The notes below the pieces were generated by a model. The model searched no databases, was not told the DNA's origin, and saw only the letters and a list, made by a program, of their open reading frames with translations. Source: Butyrivibrio proteoclasticus (GTDB lineage: Bacteria; Bacillota; Clostridia; Lachnospirales; Lachnospiraceae). From it: a DNA stretch of 64,000 nt. Below, in pieces: positions 26,886 through 34,921 of the stretch (its first letter is position 1; the number at the start of each line of letters is the position of its first letter). Position numbers and translations under genes: made by a program. The stretch covers positions 1-64,000 of the forward strand of contig NZ_FOXO01000021.1 of NCBI RefSeq assembly GCF_900115735.1, given 5' to 3'.

Positions 26886-27176
26886 TTAGTTTATGCTGCT
26901 CTTTCTCTCAGCGGGAGTATTTCCAGCATGTCCTCTGAATGTTCTTGTAGGAACAAACTCACCGAGCTTGTGTCCAACCATATCTTCAGTAACATATACA
27001 GGAATATGCTTTCTTCCGTCATGAACAGCAATTGTGTGTCCAACAAAAGACGGGAAAATTGTAGAACGACGTGACCATGTCTTAACAATCTGCTTCTGGC
27101 CCTCAGCGTTCATAGCATCTATCTTCTTAAGCAGGCTTGCGTCTGCAAAAGGTCCCTTTTTAAGTGATCTAGACAT
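26886..27176 (-). CDS. rpsS: 30S ribosomal protein S19
   Basis: A 96-residue head protein ([59 protein letters not shown]). A short spacer follows rplB. No unusual features. Confidence 0.97.
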   Translation of the reverse strand: MSRSLKKGPFADASLLKKIDAMNAEGQKQIVKTWSRRSTIFPSFVGHTIAVHDGRKHIPVYVTEDMVGHKLGEFVPTRTFRGHAGNTPAERKSSIN

Positions 27177-27187
27177 TTTATTCCTCC

Positions 27188-28030
27188 TTATTTGATGGCT
27201 TTACCGTTTCTTCTTCTTACGATGAGCTTGTTAGAAGCCTTCTTAGCCTTACGTGTCTTATAACCAAGAGCTGGCTTACCCCAAGGTGTGCTAGGACCAG
27301 AACGTCCGATAGGAGCTCTTCCTTCACCACCACCGTGTGGATGGTCATTAGGGTTCATAACAGAACCACGAACTGTTGGGCGGATACCCATGTGACGAAT
27401 TCTTCCGGCCTTACCATAGTTAATAAGGTTGTGATCACCATTTCCTACAACACCGATTGTTGCTCTGCACTCGATAGGAACCATTCTCATCTCGCCTGAA
27501 GGAAGACGAAGTGTTGCATACTTTCCTTCTTTAGCCATGAGCTGTGCAGCGTTTCCTGCTGAACGAACCATCTGGCCGCCCTTTCCAGGATAAAGCTCAA
27601 TGTTGTGTACGTTTTCACCGACAGGAATCTCTGAAAGAGGGAGGCAGTTACCAACACGAATTTCAGCGCCTGCTCCGTTCATAACTGTCATTCCATCAGT
27701 TAAACCGTTAGGTGCAAGGATGTAAGCTTTTGTGCCATCCTCGTACTGAATAAGTGCAATATTAGCTGATCTGTTAGGATCATACTCAATTCCGATAACC
27801 TTTGCAGGCATATCGTCCTTATTTCTCTTGAAATCAATGATTCTGTACTTAACTCTGCCGCCGCATCCACGATGTCTAACAGTGATCTTACCCTGGTTGT
27901 TACGACCAGCTCTGCTGTTCTTTGAAACAACAAGTGACTTCTCTGGAGCAGACTTTGTAATCTCTGAGAAATCAGATCCAGTCATGTTTCTTCTGGATGG
28001 GGTATATGGGCCGTATTTCTTAATTCCCAT
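27188..28030 (-). CDS. rplB: 50S ribosomal protein L2
   Basis: A 280-residue L2, needed for subunit joining and close to the peptidyl transferase centre. The conserved C-terminal loop with [14 protein letters not shown] is present, as are [16 protein letters not shown] and [14 protein letters not shown]. It follows rplW after a 97-base gap without a gene; the gap holds only short repeats. Confidence 0.97.
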   Translation of the reverse strand: MGIKKYGPYTPSRRNMTGSDFSEITKSAPEKSLVVSKNSRAGRNNQGKITVRHRGCGGRVKYRIIDFKRNKDDMPAKVIGIEYDPNRSANIALIQYEDGTKAYILAPNGLTDGMTVMNGAGAEIRVGNCLPLSEIPVGENVHNIELYPGKGGQMVRSAGNAAQLMAKEGKYATLRLPSGEMRMVPIECRATIGVVGNGDHNLINYGKAGRIRHMGIRPTVRGSVMNPNDHPHGGGEGRAPIGRSGPSTPWGKPALGYKTRKAKKASNKLIVRRRNGKAIK

Positions 28031-28127
28031 GATTTTTTCTCCTTTTTCTTTATCACGTGACTAGTGACTTATCACTTGAATCCCGGACTCAATATTGGAT
28101 TCGCACGTATAATTATCATTATCTAAA

Positions 28128-28427
28128 TTAGAGTCCCTGGAAGATCTCGATATCCTTGCTATCTTCTGTAAGCTGTACGATTGCTTTCTTTGTCTTAGCT
28201 GTGAATCCGACTGTCATTCCACGTCTCTTCATCTTACCAGCTGCATTTATTGTGTTAACTTTAGCAACCTTAGCACCTTCGAACATCTTCTCTACAGCTT
28301 CCTTGATCTGTGTCTTGTTAGCTTCAGGATTAACAAGGAAAGTGTACTTCTTCTCGCTCATGCCAGCCATGCTCTTCTCTGTAAGAACCGGCTTAAGGAT
28401 TACGTCATAATACTGTAATGCTGCCAT
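28128..28427 (-). CDS. rplW: 50S ribosomal protein L23
   Basis: A 99-residue tunnel-exit protein where trigger factor and SRP dock ([27 protein letters not shown]-like [15 protein letters not shown]). The ATG at 28427 shares a base with the rplD stop codon (TAATG) and lies downstream of GAGGAGGT; a frame reaching 28433 starts inside this site. Confidence 0.96.
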   Translation of the reverse strand: MAALQYYDVILKPVLTEKSMAGMSEKKYTFLVNPEANKTQIKEAVEKMFEGAKVAKVNTINAAGKMKRRGMTVGFTAKTKKAIVQLTEDSKDIEIFQGL

Positions 28428-29050
28428 TAGCAATACACCTCCTCTATCTTAGCAACTGCATCCTTTGTAAGGACGAGTGTTCTAGCGTTTACGATATCAT
28501 ATACATTAAGTGTATTTGTAAGTGTTGTATTTGCCTCAACAAGATTTCTAGCTGAAAGAACTACGTTCTTGTCATTATCAGCAAGTACTACAAGAGCCTT
28601 ACGAGTTGCCTTAAGGTTGTTCATAACCTCTGCAAATCTCTTTGTCTTGATCTCATCAAACTTGAGCTCATCAACAACGATAAGGTTGCCTGCCTGAGCC
28701 TTGTCTGTAAGTGCAGACTTAAGAGCAGCTCTCTTTTCCTTCTTGTTCATCTTGAAAGAATAATCTCTTGGAACTGGAGCGAATACAACTCCGCCGCCCT
28801 TCCACTGAGGAGCTCTGATAGAACCCTGTCTTGCATGACCGGTTCCCTTCTGTCTCCAAGGCTTTCTTCCGCCTCCGGAAACTTCAGAACGTGTTTTTGC
28901 TTTCTGTGTACCCTGGCGCTTGTCAGCGAGCTGCTGAAGAACTGCCATGTGTACGAGATGTTCATTTACTTCAACTCCGAAGATAGCATCGTTTAAATCG
29001 ATTGTGCCAACTTCTTTGCCTTCCATATTGTAAACAGATACATTAGCCAT
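28427..29050 (-). CDS. rplD: 50S ribosomal protein L4
   Basis: A 207-residue L4 whose long loop ([36 protein letters not shown]) reaches the exit tunnel. In Escherichia coli L4 also represses its own S10 operon through the leader of rpsJ. The long structured leader seen here before rpsJ would suit an analogous role, but that is only inference. AAAGGAGG precedes the ATG. Confidence 0.97.
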   Translation of the reverse strand: MANVSVYNMEGKEVGTIDLNDAIFGVEVNEHLVHMAVLQQLADKRQGTQKAKTRSEVSGGGRKPWRQKGTGHARQGSIRAPQWKGGGVVFAPVPRDYSFKMNKKEKRAALKSALTDKAQAGNLIVVDELKFDEIKTKRFAEVMNNLKATRKALVVLADNDKNVVLSARNLVEANTTLTNTLNVYDIVNARTLVLTKDAVAKIEEVYC

Positions 29051-29076
29051 CTGTATGGTCCTCCTTTCGCGTTCTA

Positions 29077-29760
29077 TTAGCCTACCACTTTAACTGTTTC
29101 CTTAATTGTAACAAGTCCCTTCTTAGGTCCTGGAATAGCACCCTTAACAAGAATAAGATTCTTGTCAGCATCTACTCTTACAACCTCAAGATTCTGAACT
29201 GTTACCTTTACACTACCCATGTGACCAGGCATTCCCTTGCCCTTAAATACGCGGCTAGGATCTGAACTTGAACCATTAGAACCCTGATGACGGTGGAACT
29301 TAGAACCGTGTGCCATAGGTCCTCTGTGCTGACCATTTTTCTTAATAGCACCCTGGAATCCTTTTCCCTTTGATATTGCTGTTGCATCAATCTTGTCGCC
29401 TTCAGCAAAGATATCAGCCTTGATCTCAGCGCCAAGTGAATACTCAGCTGCGTTTTCAAGCTTGAACTCTCTTACATATCTCTTGCAAGAAACTCCTGCT
29501 TTTTTGAAATGTCCCTGCTCAGCCTTTGTAGCACCGTGGCGGTGGTAAATTGTCTTATTTCCGTTCTTGTCCTTGTTAACAACTTTTTCTTTCTTGTCAA
29601 CAAAACCAACCTGAACAGCGCTGTAACCATCGTTCTCAACTGTCTTAACCTGTGTTACTACGCATGGGCCTGCCTGAAGAACAGTTACAGGTACTAATGA
29701 ACCATCTTCCTTGAAGATCTGAGTCATTCCAACTTTTGTAGCTAAAATAGCCTTCTTCAT
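29077..29760 (-). CDS. rplC: 50S ribosomal protein L3
   Basis: A 227-residue L3 that helps start 50S assembly and reaches the peptidyl transferase centre with its central loop ([40 protein letters not shown]). It starts [20 protein letters not shown] after AAGGAGG. A 143-base untranslated gap separates it from rpsJ, with imperfect inverted repeats but no gene. Confidence 0.97.
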   Translation of the reverse strand: MKKAILATKVGMTQIFKEDGSLVPVTVLQAGPCVVTQVKTVENDGYSAVQVGFVDKKEKVVNKDKNGNKTIYHRHGATKAEQGHFKKAGVSCKRYVREFKLENAAEYSLGAEIKADIFAEGDKIDATAISKGKGFQGAIKKNGQHRGPMAHGSKFHRHQGSNGSSSDPSRVFKGKGMPGHMGSVKVTVQNLEVVRVDADKNLILVKGAIPGPKKGLVTIKETVKVVG

Positions 29761-29903
29761 GTTTGTTTACCTCCTTATTACATCTACAGCGGATGCTTGG
29801 TTCGTTCGCAATGTCGCTTAAATTGCACTTCAGTGTCAATTATCCAGTTAGTCACGGCATCATGCGTCTCGCATCATACTAGTAGAGGTGAATTGATTTT
29901 TAA

Positions 29904-30215
29904 TTATTTCATCTTGATATTTATATTTACACCTGCTGGCATCTCGAGTCTCTGAAGAGCCTCAACTGTCTTTGATGTAGGTGTGATGATATCGATAAGT
30001 CTCTTATGTGTTCTCTGCTCGAACTGTTCTCTAGAATCTTTGTACTTGTGAACCGCTCTAAGAATAGTAACTACTTCCTTCTTTGTAGGAAGAGGTACTG
30101 GTCCACTTACCTGAGAACCGTTCTTCTTGACTGTCTCGATAATTTTCTTGGCAGATGCATCAACAAGCTGATGATCATATGCCTTAAGTGTAATTCTCAT
30201 TACCTGATTTGCCAT
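29904..30215 (-). CDS. rpsJ: 30S ribosomal protein S10
   Basis: A 103-residue head protein, also known elsewhere as the transcription factor NusE in antitermination complexes. Conserved blocks are [40 protein letters not shown] and [14 protein letters not shown]. Its Val at the loop linked to tetracycline action looks normal. AAAAGGAGG precedes the ATG. It is the first gene of the S10-spc run, with a leader of about 280 bases and a consensus-like promoter. Confidence 0.97.
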   Translation of the reverse strand: MANQVMRITLKAYDHQLVDASAKKIIETVKKNGSQVSGPVPLPTKKEVVTILRAVHKYKDSREQFEQRTHKRLIDIITPTSKTVEALQRLEMPAGVNINIKMK

Positions 30216-30494
30216 AAAAAAAGTCGCCTCCTTTTCGCACTTTTAATGAAGTACGACAAGCGGTGACTGTACACTCTCCCGTGTGTGTCCTAACCTCGAA
30301 TGCATAATAAGGCTTTGAACTTCTACACGTCGTTTCTGCCTTGGGTTAGTCGGCAGACATTGAATTAACTGTACAGTGACTTGTCGTCAGTTTGGTTGGC
30401 CAAAGCAACTGGCCTCTAGACATTCGCTCCACGGAAAACCTGCTTAACTGGATAAAGCAGCAACCTCACGCTTCATAGCTATCATGTCACAGCA
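30216..30494 (-). promoter_or_regulatory. Long structured leader of the S10 operon
   Basis: About 280 untranslated bases precede rpsJ. On the minus strand a long-range stem pairs 30380-30387 with 30253-30260 (CTTGTCGT/ACGACAAG) and 30370-30377 with 30266-30273 (TGTACAGT/ACTGTACA). It encloses a TCTGCC/GGCAGA hairpin (30335-30340 and 30352-30357). That hairpin's loop (30344-30349) is complementary to 30290-30295 (CTAACC/GGTTAG), a possible pseudoknot. CTGCTT/AAGCAG and GGCCA/TGGCC hairpins lie nearer the start site. This is probably a ribosomal-protein-responsive leader; the ligand is unknown. Confidence 0.6.
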
Positions 30495-30500
30495 TATGTT

Positions 30501-30529
30501 ACTATAAAGCATTTTATTTTATATTGCAA
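30501..30529 (-). promoter_or_regulatory. SigA promoter of the S10-spc operon
   Basis: TTGCAA (30524-30529), a 17-base spacer and TATAGT (30501-30506) on the minus strand, preceded by an A/T-rich tract that could act as an UP element. Start near 30494. Confidence 0.75.
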
Positions 30530-30587
30530 CAACTTTTTTTAAATTAATCACTTTTATCGCAAAATCCACCTTTTTTGACAGTTTTTC

Positions 30588-30617
30588 TTGATGTTTATTA
30601 ATCTCTTATGCTATTAT
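30588..30617 (+). promoter_or_regulatory. Possible promoter of the methyltransferase gene
   Basis: TTGATG (30588-30593), an 18-base spacer and TATTAT (30612-30617). A transcript from here would run through the 133-bp inverted-repeat element before the gene at 30861, giving a leader of about 240 bases. A closer promoter is not excluded. Confidence 0.45.
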
Positions 30618-30649
30618 GATGACGAAAAACTGATCGCTGTAGTACAATG

Positions 30650-30782
30650 ATTACTATTCATTCAGCAGCCAGCACTGTGCTGCTGGGCTGCGTAAAAAAG
30701 TGATTCATGTGGCAATTTTGCCCATCGCGAAGCAATTTAATTGCAAAATTGCTTTGTTACTGGTCAGGAACTGAACAGTAAC
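30650..30782. mobile_element. MITE-like element, copy 1 (older)
   Basis: A 133-bp non-coding element with terminal inverted repeats ATTACTATTCA (30650-30660) and TGAACAGTAAC (30772-30782), two mismatches. It is flanked by near-identical 8-base repeats GTACAATG (30642-30649) and ATACAATG (30783-30790). Inside are a CAGCAGC/GCTGCTG hairpin, a GCAATTTTG/CAAAATTGC hairpin and a subterminal GTTACTG copy. It shares its ends with the element at 32989-33133. The transposase that moves it is not in the window. Confidence 0.65.
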
Positions 30783-30860
30783 ATACAATGTTTCGAGCAT
30801 AAAGACTATAAACGCATGTTTTATACAATACAAATTAATATAGAGGAAAGGCATTATAAT

Positions 30861-31724
30861 ATGTGGATTGCAGATGGTTGGAAAGACTATGAAGTTTTGG
30901 ACACTTCGAGCGGAGAGAAGCTTGAAAGATGGGGAGACTATCTCCTTGTTCGTCCAGATCCTCAGGTTATCTGGAATACAGAGAAAAAGCATTTTGGATG
31001 GAAAAAGCCAAACGGACATTATCATAGAAGCAATAAAGGTGGCGGTGAATGGGAATTTCATAAACTCCCGGAAGAATGGGCCATTAATTATAAGGAACTT
31101 ACATTTAATCTTAAGCCATTTAGTTTCAAGCACACAGGTCTTTTTCCCGAGCAAGCTACTAACTGGGATTGGTTCTCTTCATTAATTATTAACGCAAACA
31201 GACCGATCAAGGTACTCAATTTATTCGCTTACACAGGTGGCGCTACTATTTCCGCTGCCAAGGCCGGAGCAAGTGTAACACACGTTGATGCTGCCAAGGG
31301 AATGGTCGCATGGGCAAAAGAAAACGCTGCTTCTTCAGGCTTATCAGATGCACCTATCAGATATCTTGTTGATGACTGCGTTAAGTTTGTAGAAAGAGAA
31401 ATAAGAAGAGGAAACAAGTACGACGGAATTATAATGGATCCTCCTTCATATGGAAGAGGCCCAAAGGGTGAAATCTGGAAAATTGAAGAATCTGTTTTTC
31501 CATTTATACAGCTTTCTTCAAAACTTCTTTCCGATAATCCTTTATTCTTCCTCATTAATTCATATACAACAGGTTTACAGCCCGCAGTACTTTCGTATAT
31601 GCTCCATACAGTTCTTGATCCCATTCATGACGGAACTATAGAAGCAAACGAAATCGGTCTTCCCGTAAAAGGCAATGGTCTCGTTCTTCCCTGCGGTGCC
31701 AGTGGCCGCTGGACTGCAAAATAA
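30861..31724 (+). CDS. Class I SAM-dependent RNA methyltransferase-like protein (RlmI-related)
   Basis: A 287-residue methyltransferase. The SAM-binding motif VLNLFAYTGGAT lies at about 118-129, followed by HVDAAKGMVAWAKENA, and the catalytic-type motif is DPPSYGRGP (D193 onward). It resembles the methyltransferase part of RlmI/RlmK-type 23S rRNA cytosine methyltransferases, but the N-terminal PUA domain is missing, so the target is uncertain. The ATG at 30861 has AGGAAAGG 9 bases upstream; a frame opening at 30741 would start inside the upstream small element and is rejected. It diverges from the S10 operon. Confidence 0.82.
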   Translation: MWIADGWKDYEVLDTSSGEKLERWGDYLLVRPDPQVIWNTEKKHFGWKKPNGHYHRSNKGGGEWEFHKLPEEWAINYKELTFNLKPFSFKHTGLFPEQATNWDWFSSLIINANRPIKVLNLFAYTGGATISAAKAGASVTHVDAAKGMVAWAKENAASSGLSDAPIRYLVDDCVKFVEREIRRGNKYDGIIMDPPSYGRGPKGEIWKIEESVFPFIQLSSKLLSDNPLFFLINSYTTGLQPAVLSYMLHTVLDPIHDGTIEANEIGLPVKGNGLVLPCGASGRWTAK

Positions 31725-31763
31725 ATAAAAAAGAGGCTTCGCACGGATTTTACTTGCGAAGCC
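31725..31763 (-). terminator. Terminator of the repeat-protein gene
   Basis: On the minus strand a GGCTTCGC/GCGAAGCC stem (31756-31763 with 31735-31742, 13-base loop) is followed by TCTTTTTT. It ends the transcript of the converging gene at 31829-32878. Confidence 0.75.
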
Positions 31764-31788
31764 CCCAGACTATAGACAAAGTGGACCG

Positions 31789-31811
31789 AAAGCTCTTATG
31801 AGCTTTTTTAT
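31789..31811 (+). terminator. Terminator of the methyltransferase gene
   Basis: AAAGCTC (31789-31795), a 4-base loop and GAGCTTT (31800-31806), followed by a T-rich tract on the plus strand. Confidence 0.75.
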
Positions 31812-31828
31812 TTTATATAAATATCTCA

Positions 31829-32878
31829 TCAATAATTTGATGTAATTGTTACTGCGTGATAATAAGCATCGCTTCCCCTCTGCGCAACAACTGTAACACT
31901 CTTGTCAAGAAGAAGTACGGGGCACTTCGAGAAATTAGTATTTGAATCAAGTCTTATTTCCATCATACCATCATTTGTATCAAGATAAAGTGTTCCTTCA
32001 TCGGTATCTTCATCCACAGTACCAGTTACGGTAGCTTGAGTTGACGGATCAAGAGAAGCAGTTGCTGATGCACTGTCTGAATTATTTACAAGTTTGGATG
32101 TATGATTCCATGCATCCGTTCCTCTATAATAGCCAACTGATATCTTCTGTCCGGGTAAAAGAACTCTACATGCACTCGCATCAGTGCCAAGATCCAGTAC
32201 AAATTCCATTGTACCCGCAGATGTTGATAAGTATAAGACTGAAGATGTAGTTCCTTTCTCTACTGTCCCAGAAACAGAAGTCCCTGAAGACGATGAGCTC
32301 GAATTATTAGTTGTTACAGATGATGATGAAGTTTTTTCTGCGTCCGAAATTGAAATCGCATGCATATATGCATCAGAACCTCTTTCAACAACAACCTTTA
32401 CTTTCTTACCAATTATAAGCATTGTTACCTCATCAAGGTTTGTATCATCATCCATTTTTATCTGCATCGTTCCATTATCAATAACAAGATATAATAACTC
32501 TTCTGATGTTCCCTTGACTATTCTTCCCGTCACTGTAGTTTTGGTAGAGGCATCTAATGTAACTTTGCCAACCTGGCTTGATCCTGATATCGAAGATACA
32601 TGCCAGTACTCATCACTTCCTCTATAGCAGGAACAATTTATGGTGTTTCCAGGGAGAACAAGCTTTGTACCGCTTATAGAAGTATTGCTGTCAATCTTTA
32701 TCTCCATTGTTCCACCGCTGGTGCTTAGATATAAAATTTCTGAAGTTGTCTTATCGGAAACAGTACCGGAAAATGTGGTTTCAGCTGCCCTTGATACACT
32801 AGGAGCAGAAAGCCCCATGATAGTCACAAGCAACACTGTCAGCAGAATCCCGATTGTAGCTGACAAACTTTTTTTCAT
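31829..32878 (-). CDS. Secreted protein with four tandem beta-rich repeats
   Basis: A 349-residue exported protein of unknown function. The N terminus is a signal peptide (hydrophobic 8-24, SVSRAAE cleavage region near 31). Four repeats of about 63 residues follow at about 35-97, 115-176, 201-262 and 283-345. Each has GTV, LYLST-like, GTMEI and RGSDAYxH blocks. Repeats 1 and 3 are more alike (LPGxxI, YRGxDxWxH), as are 2 and 4 (VTGxV, RGSDAYxHA), so an A-B pair was duplicated. A Ser-rich linker (183-200) joins the pairs. Beta-sandwich or OB-like folds are likely. There is no cell-wall anchor motif or transmembrane tail. It is monocistronic with its own promoter. Confidence 0.75.
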   Translation of the reverse strand: MKKSLSATIGILLTVLLVTIMGLSAPSVSRAAETTFSGTVSDKTTSEILYLSTSGGTMEIKIDSNTSISGTKLVLPGNTINCSCYRGSDEYWHVSSISGSSQVGKVTLDASTKTTVTGRIVKGTSEELLYLVIDNGTMQIKMDDDTNLDEVTMLIIGKKVKVVVERGSDAYMHAISISDAEKTSSSSVTTNNSSSSSSGTSVSGTVEKGTTSSVLYLSTSAGTMEFVLDLGTDASACRVLLPGQKISVGYYRGTDAWNHTSKLVNNSDSASATASLDPSTQATVTGTVDEDTDEGTLYLDTNDGMMEIRLDSNTNFSKCPVLLLDKSVTVVAQRGSDAYYHAVTITSNY

Positions 32879-32920
32879 AATTTTCCCCTTTCACACAACA
32901 TATTCACTTTTTCAGAATAT

Positions 32921-32948
32921 ATTATACATCATCTTGTATACAATTCAA
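32921..32948 (-). promoter_or_regulatory. SigA promoter of the repeat-protein gene
   Basis: TTGAAT (32943-32948), a 16-base spacer and TATAAT (32921-32926) on the minus strand, about 40 bases before the gene. The intact small element lies just upstream. Confidence 0.65.
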
Positions 32949-32988
32949 ACATCTTCACGAAGCAATGCGTCCGGGCAGATAAAGATAC

Positions 32989-33133
32989 GTTACTGTTCAC
33001 TCGCATACAGCTCGCTCCAGTAACCACTTCGCGCATTCATTCCAAATCGACTTCGTCGATGGAATGCGCTCACTCCCGTATCAAGTTCTCACGAAATGCG
33101 CAGCTTAGTGCGCATTTCTGTCTGAACAGTAAC
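32989..33133. mobile_element. MITE-like element, copy 2 (intact)
   Basis: A 145-bp non-coding element with perfect 11-bp terminal inverted repeats GTTACTGTTCA (32989-32999) and TGAACAGTAAC (33123-33133). It is flanked by an exact 8-bp direct repeat AAAGATAC (32981-32988 and 33134-33141), the mark of transposition. Internal hairpins are GCGCATTC/GAATGCGC around a TCGAC/GTCGA core, and GAAATGCGCA/TGCGCATTTC. A subterminal CAGTAAC lies near 33018. Compared with copy 1 it is inserted in the opposite orientation. It has no coding capacity. Confidence 0.8.
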
Positions 33134-33155
33134 AAAGATACAAAAAAGTTTAATA

Positions 33156-33956
33156 CTACCATGGATGTTTGGGCCCTGACGAAGTGCCCTCATCTTCGCC
33201 ACTCTCACCATTTCCACCCTCCGGATCACCGTTGTCCGAATTCTGACCCGAATACTTTTTATGCTCATCAAGATCATCTATTTCTTCCTGTCGTTCCTGC
33301 ATAGCATTCTTTTTATTCTGCTCAAGAGCTTGCTGCTGTTGCTTTTGCTTGCTGGAATTCGAAGATTCACCTGACTGTTTCTGCTCCTCTTCACCTTCTG
33401 ATTCTTTTTGCTCCTGATCGTCTTCTCTACCACCTGAACCGTTTTTCTGAAGCTTTTCGATCATCTTATCTATATCATCTTTTAACTGCTGTGCATCTTT
33501 ATTATGACCATTTTCGCCCTTATCTTCAGCACAGCCATGTTCAATCAGTACCCCTCTTGCCTGATACAGTACAGAAAGAGCATTTTGTATTTTTTCTTCA
33601 GAATCCAGATTGTCAAAATCGATTGTATAACAAAGGGCAAGAGCCAGGTTTATCCTGATTTGGCAGTCCCATGGTTCCTTTGGATTAAGTCGCAGAGCAT
33701 CATAGTAATAACTTATTGCGCTAACGTAGTCACCCTGCTGATATGAAACATTTCCCACATTATAATAAGGAATATACCCCTGAGGAAAATTCATAAAAAA
33801 CAGCGTCTTTTCTTTTGAAGTATCATATATTCCCTGTTCATAGGAAACAACAAATCCTTTATTCACAAAGACCCTGACTATTGCAGAAAATGATATAGCC
33901 ACGACAGCCACTGATATTATAAGCATCGTCAGATACTTTATAGGTATCTTTTTCAT
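33156..33956 (-). CDS. Membrane-anchored TPR protein of the MoxR/VWA module
   Basis: A 266-residue protein with one N-terminal membrane helix (about 8-26). A tetratricopeptide-like region follows at about 58-110 (YYNVGNVSYQQGDYVSAISY, ALRLNPKEP). The long low-complexity tail is rich in Glu, Gln, Ser and Gly. TPR proteins of this type (BatC-like) accompany MoxR, DUF58 and VWA proteins in Bat operons, where they are thought to scaffold a membrane complex. The start is the ATG at 33956 with GGGAGG 7 bases upstream, just 2 bases after the VWA gene. It is last in the run, and the intact small element lies right behind it. Confidence 0.72.
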   Translation of the reverse strand: MKKIPIKYLTMLIISVAVVAISFSAIVRVFVNKGFVVSYEQGIYDTSKEKTLFFMNFPQGYIPYYNVGNVSYQQGDYVSAISYYYDALRLNPKEPWDCQIRINLALALCYTIDFDNLDSEEKIQNALSVLYQARGVLIEHGCAEDKGENGHNKDAQQLKDDIDKMIEKLQKNGSGGREDDQEQKESEGEEEQKQSGESSNSSKQKQQQQALEQNKKNAMQERQEEIDDLDEHKKYSGQNSDNGDPEGGNGESGEDEGTSSGPKHPW

Positions 33957-33958
33957 GA

Positions 33959-34921
33959 TCAGAGCCTCCCTTTCCTTATAATTACAAAGAGCTCCCAAAG
34001 AAGCACAAATGCCAAAACTATCGCAAAGTAAAAATATGTATCCTGAAAGGCTTCAGCTCCCATGCCCTTTTCAACGATAGTCTTACTGCTTTGCTTAATC
34101 AGTTCAATTTCACCCTTTATGGCAGCATTACCATCATTTACATTGTAATAATTTATTCCAAGATCCTGTGCTACCTGTTTAAGATTTGTTTCATCAATTC
34201 TGGAAACTGCATCCTGATGAGTGTCATAATCGTAGATATATCCCCAACTGCCATCTTTCATTTTACCACCGGTTTCAGTGCCATATCCAAAGACCGCACC
34301 GCCATCTACGTACTGTGCAAGATCTGTATACGAAGAGAGAGTTGTACCGTTTGTTATCTCACCATCACTTATATAAAAGACAATGGTCTTTCTGTTTTCT
34401 TTTCTTGACGATGATAAGAGCAATGACTCAATATCTTTATATGGAAGAGAAAGGTCACTTCCCGTTGCCATAGTACTGTCCGGAGAAGAAAATGTTTCAA
34501 AGAGATTCTCAATATACTGAAAATCCTGTGTAAACGGAGCAAGCACATGTGCCTGATCATCAAATGTAACCAGTGCAAAATTAGAACCTGCAAGTTCATC
34601 GATTATGAATTTGGTATCGTTAATAACACCATCCATTCTTTCCTTTGATCCATTGTAGTCGCCAGCCCACATACTTATGGTCGTGTCCACTACAAAAAGA
34701 ACGTCTAGATTCTTTGTCGAAAATTCATATTCATCGTCCATAGTCACAGGTCTTAAACCTATGCAAAAAACCAAAGCATATATAAGTCCAAGTCTGATAA
34801 TGGTTAATATCTTATCTTTTAGTTTTAATGGGTTCCTGAAAATTATAGTCATAGTAACTGCTACTACCACAAGAAGAACAAACACCATAACTACAACAGG
34901 AAAAATAGGCCAAATACTCAT
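33959..34921 (-). CDS. Membrane protein with von Willebrand factor A domain (second VWA)
   Basis: A 320-residue protein with two N-terminal membrane helices (about 6-27 and 40-57), a VWA domain (about 72-270) and a C-terminal helix. The metal-binding MIDAS begins DTTIS (D79-S83), a DxTxS variant of DxSxS. ISDGEITNGTT supplies a later motif. The ATG at 34921 overlaps the preceding gene's TGA (ATGA), which implies translational coupling and decides the start. BatA/BatB-type VWA proteins are placed in membranes and are supposed to be remodelled by MoxR ATPases; the partner here is unknown. Confidence 0.8.
   Translation of the reverse strand: MSIWPIFPVVVMVFVLLVVVAVTMTIIFRNPLKLKDKILTIIRLGLIYALVFCIGLRPVTMDDEYEFSTKNLDVLFVVDTTISMWAGDYNGSKERMDGVINDTKFIIDELAGSNFALVTFDDQAHVLAPFTQDFQYIENLFETFSSPDSTMATGSDLSLPYKDIESLLLSSSRKENRKTIVFYISDGEITNGTTLSSYTDLAQYVDGGAVFGYGTETGGKMKDGSWGYIYDYDTHQDAVSRIDETNLKQVAQDLGINYYNVNDGNAAIKGEIELIKQSSKTIVEKGMGAEAFQDTYFYFAIVLAFVLLWELFVIIRKGRL

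Noticed and set aside
30741..30860. Longer N terminus for the methyltransferase
   Set aside because: It would begin inside the inverted-repeat element and adds residues unrelated to the family; the ATG at 30861 has a good ribosome binding site.
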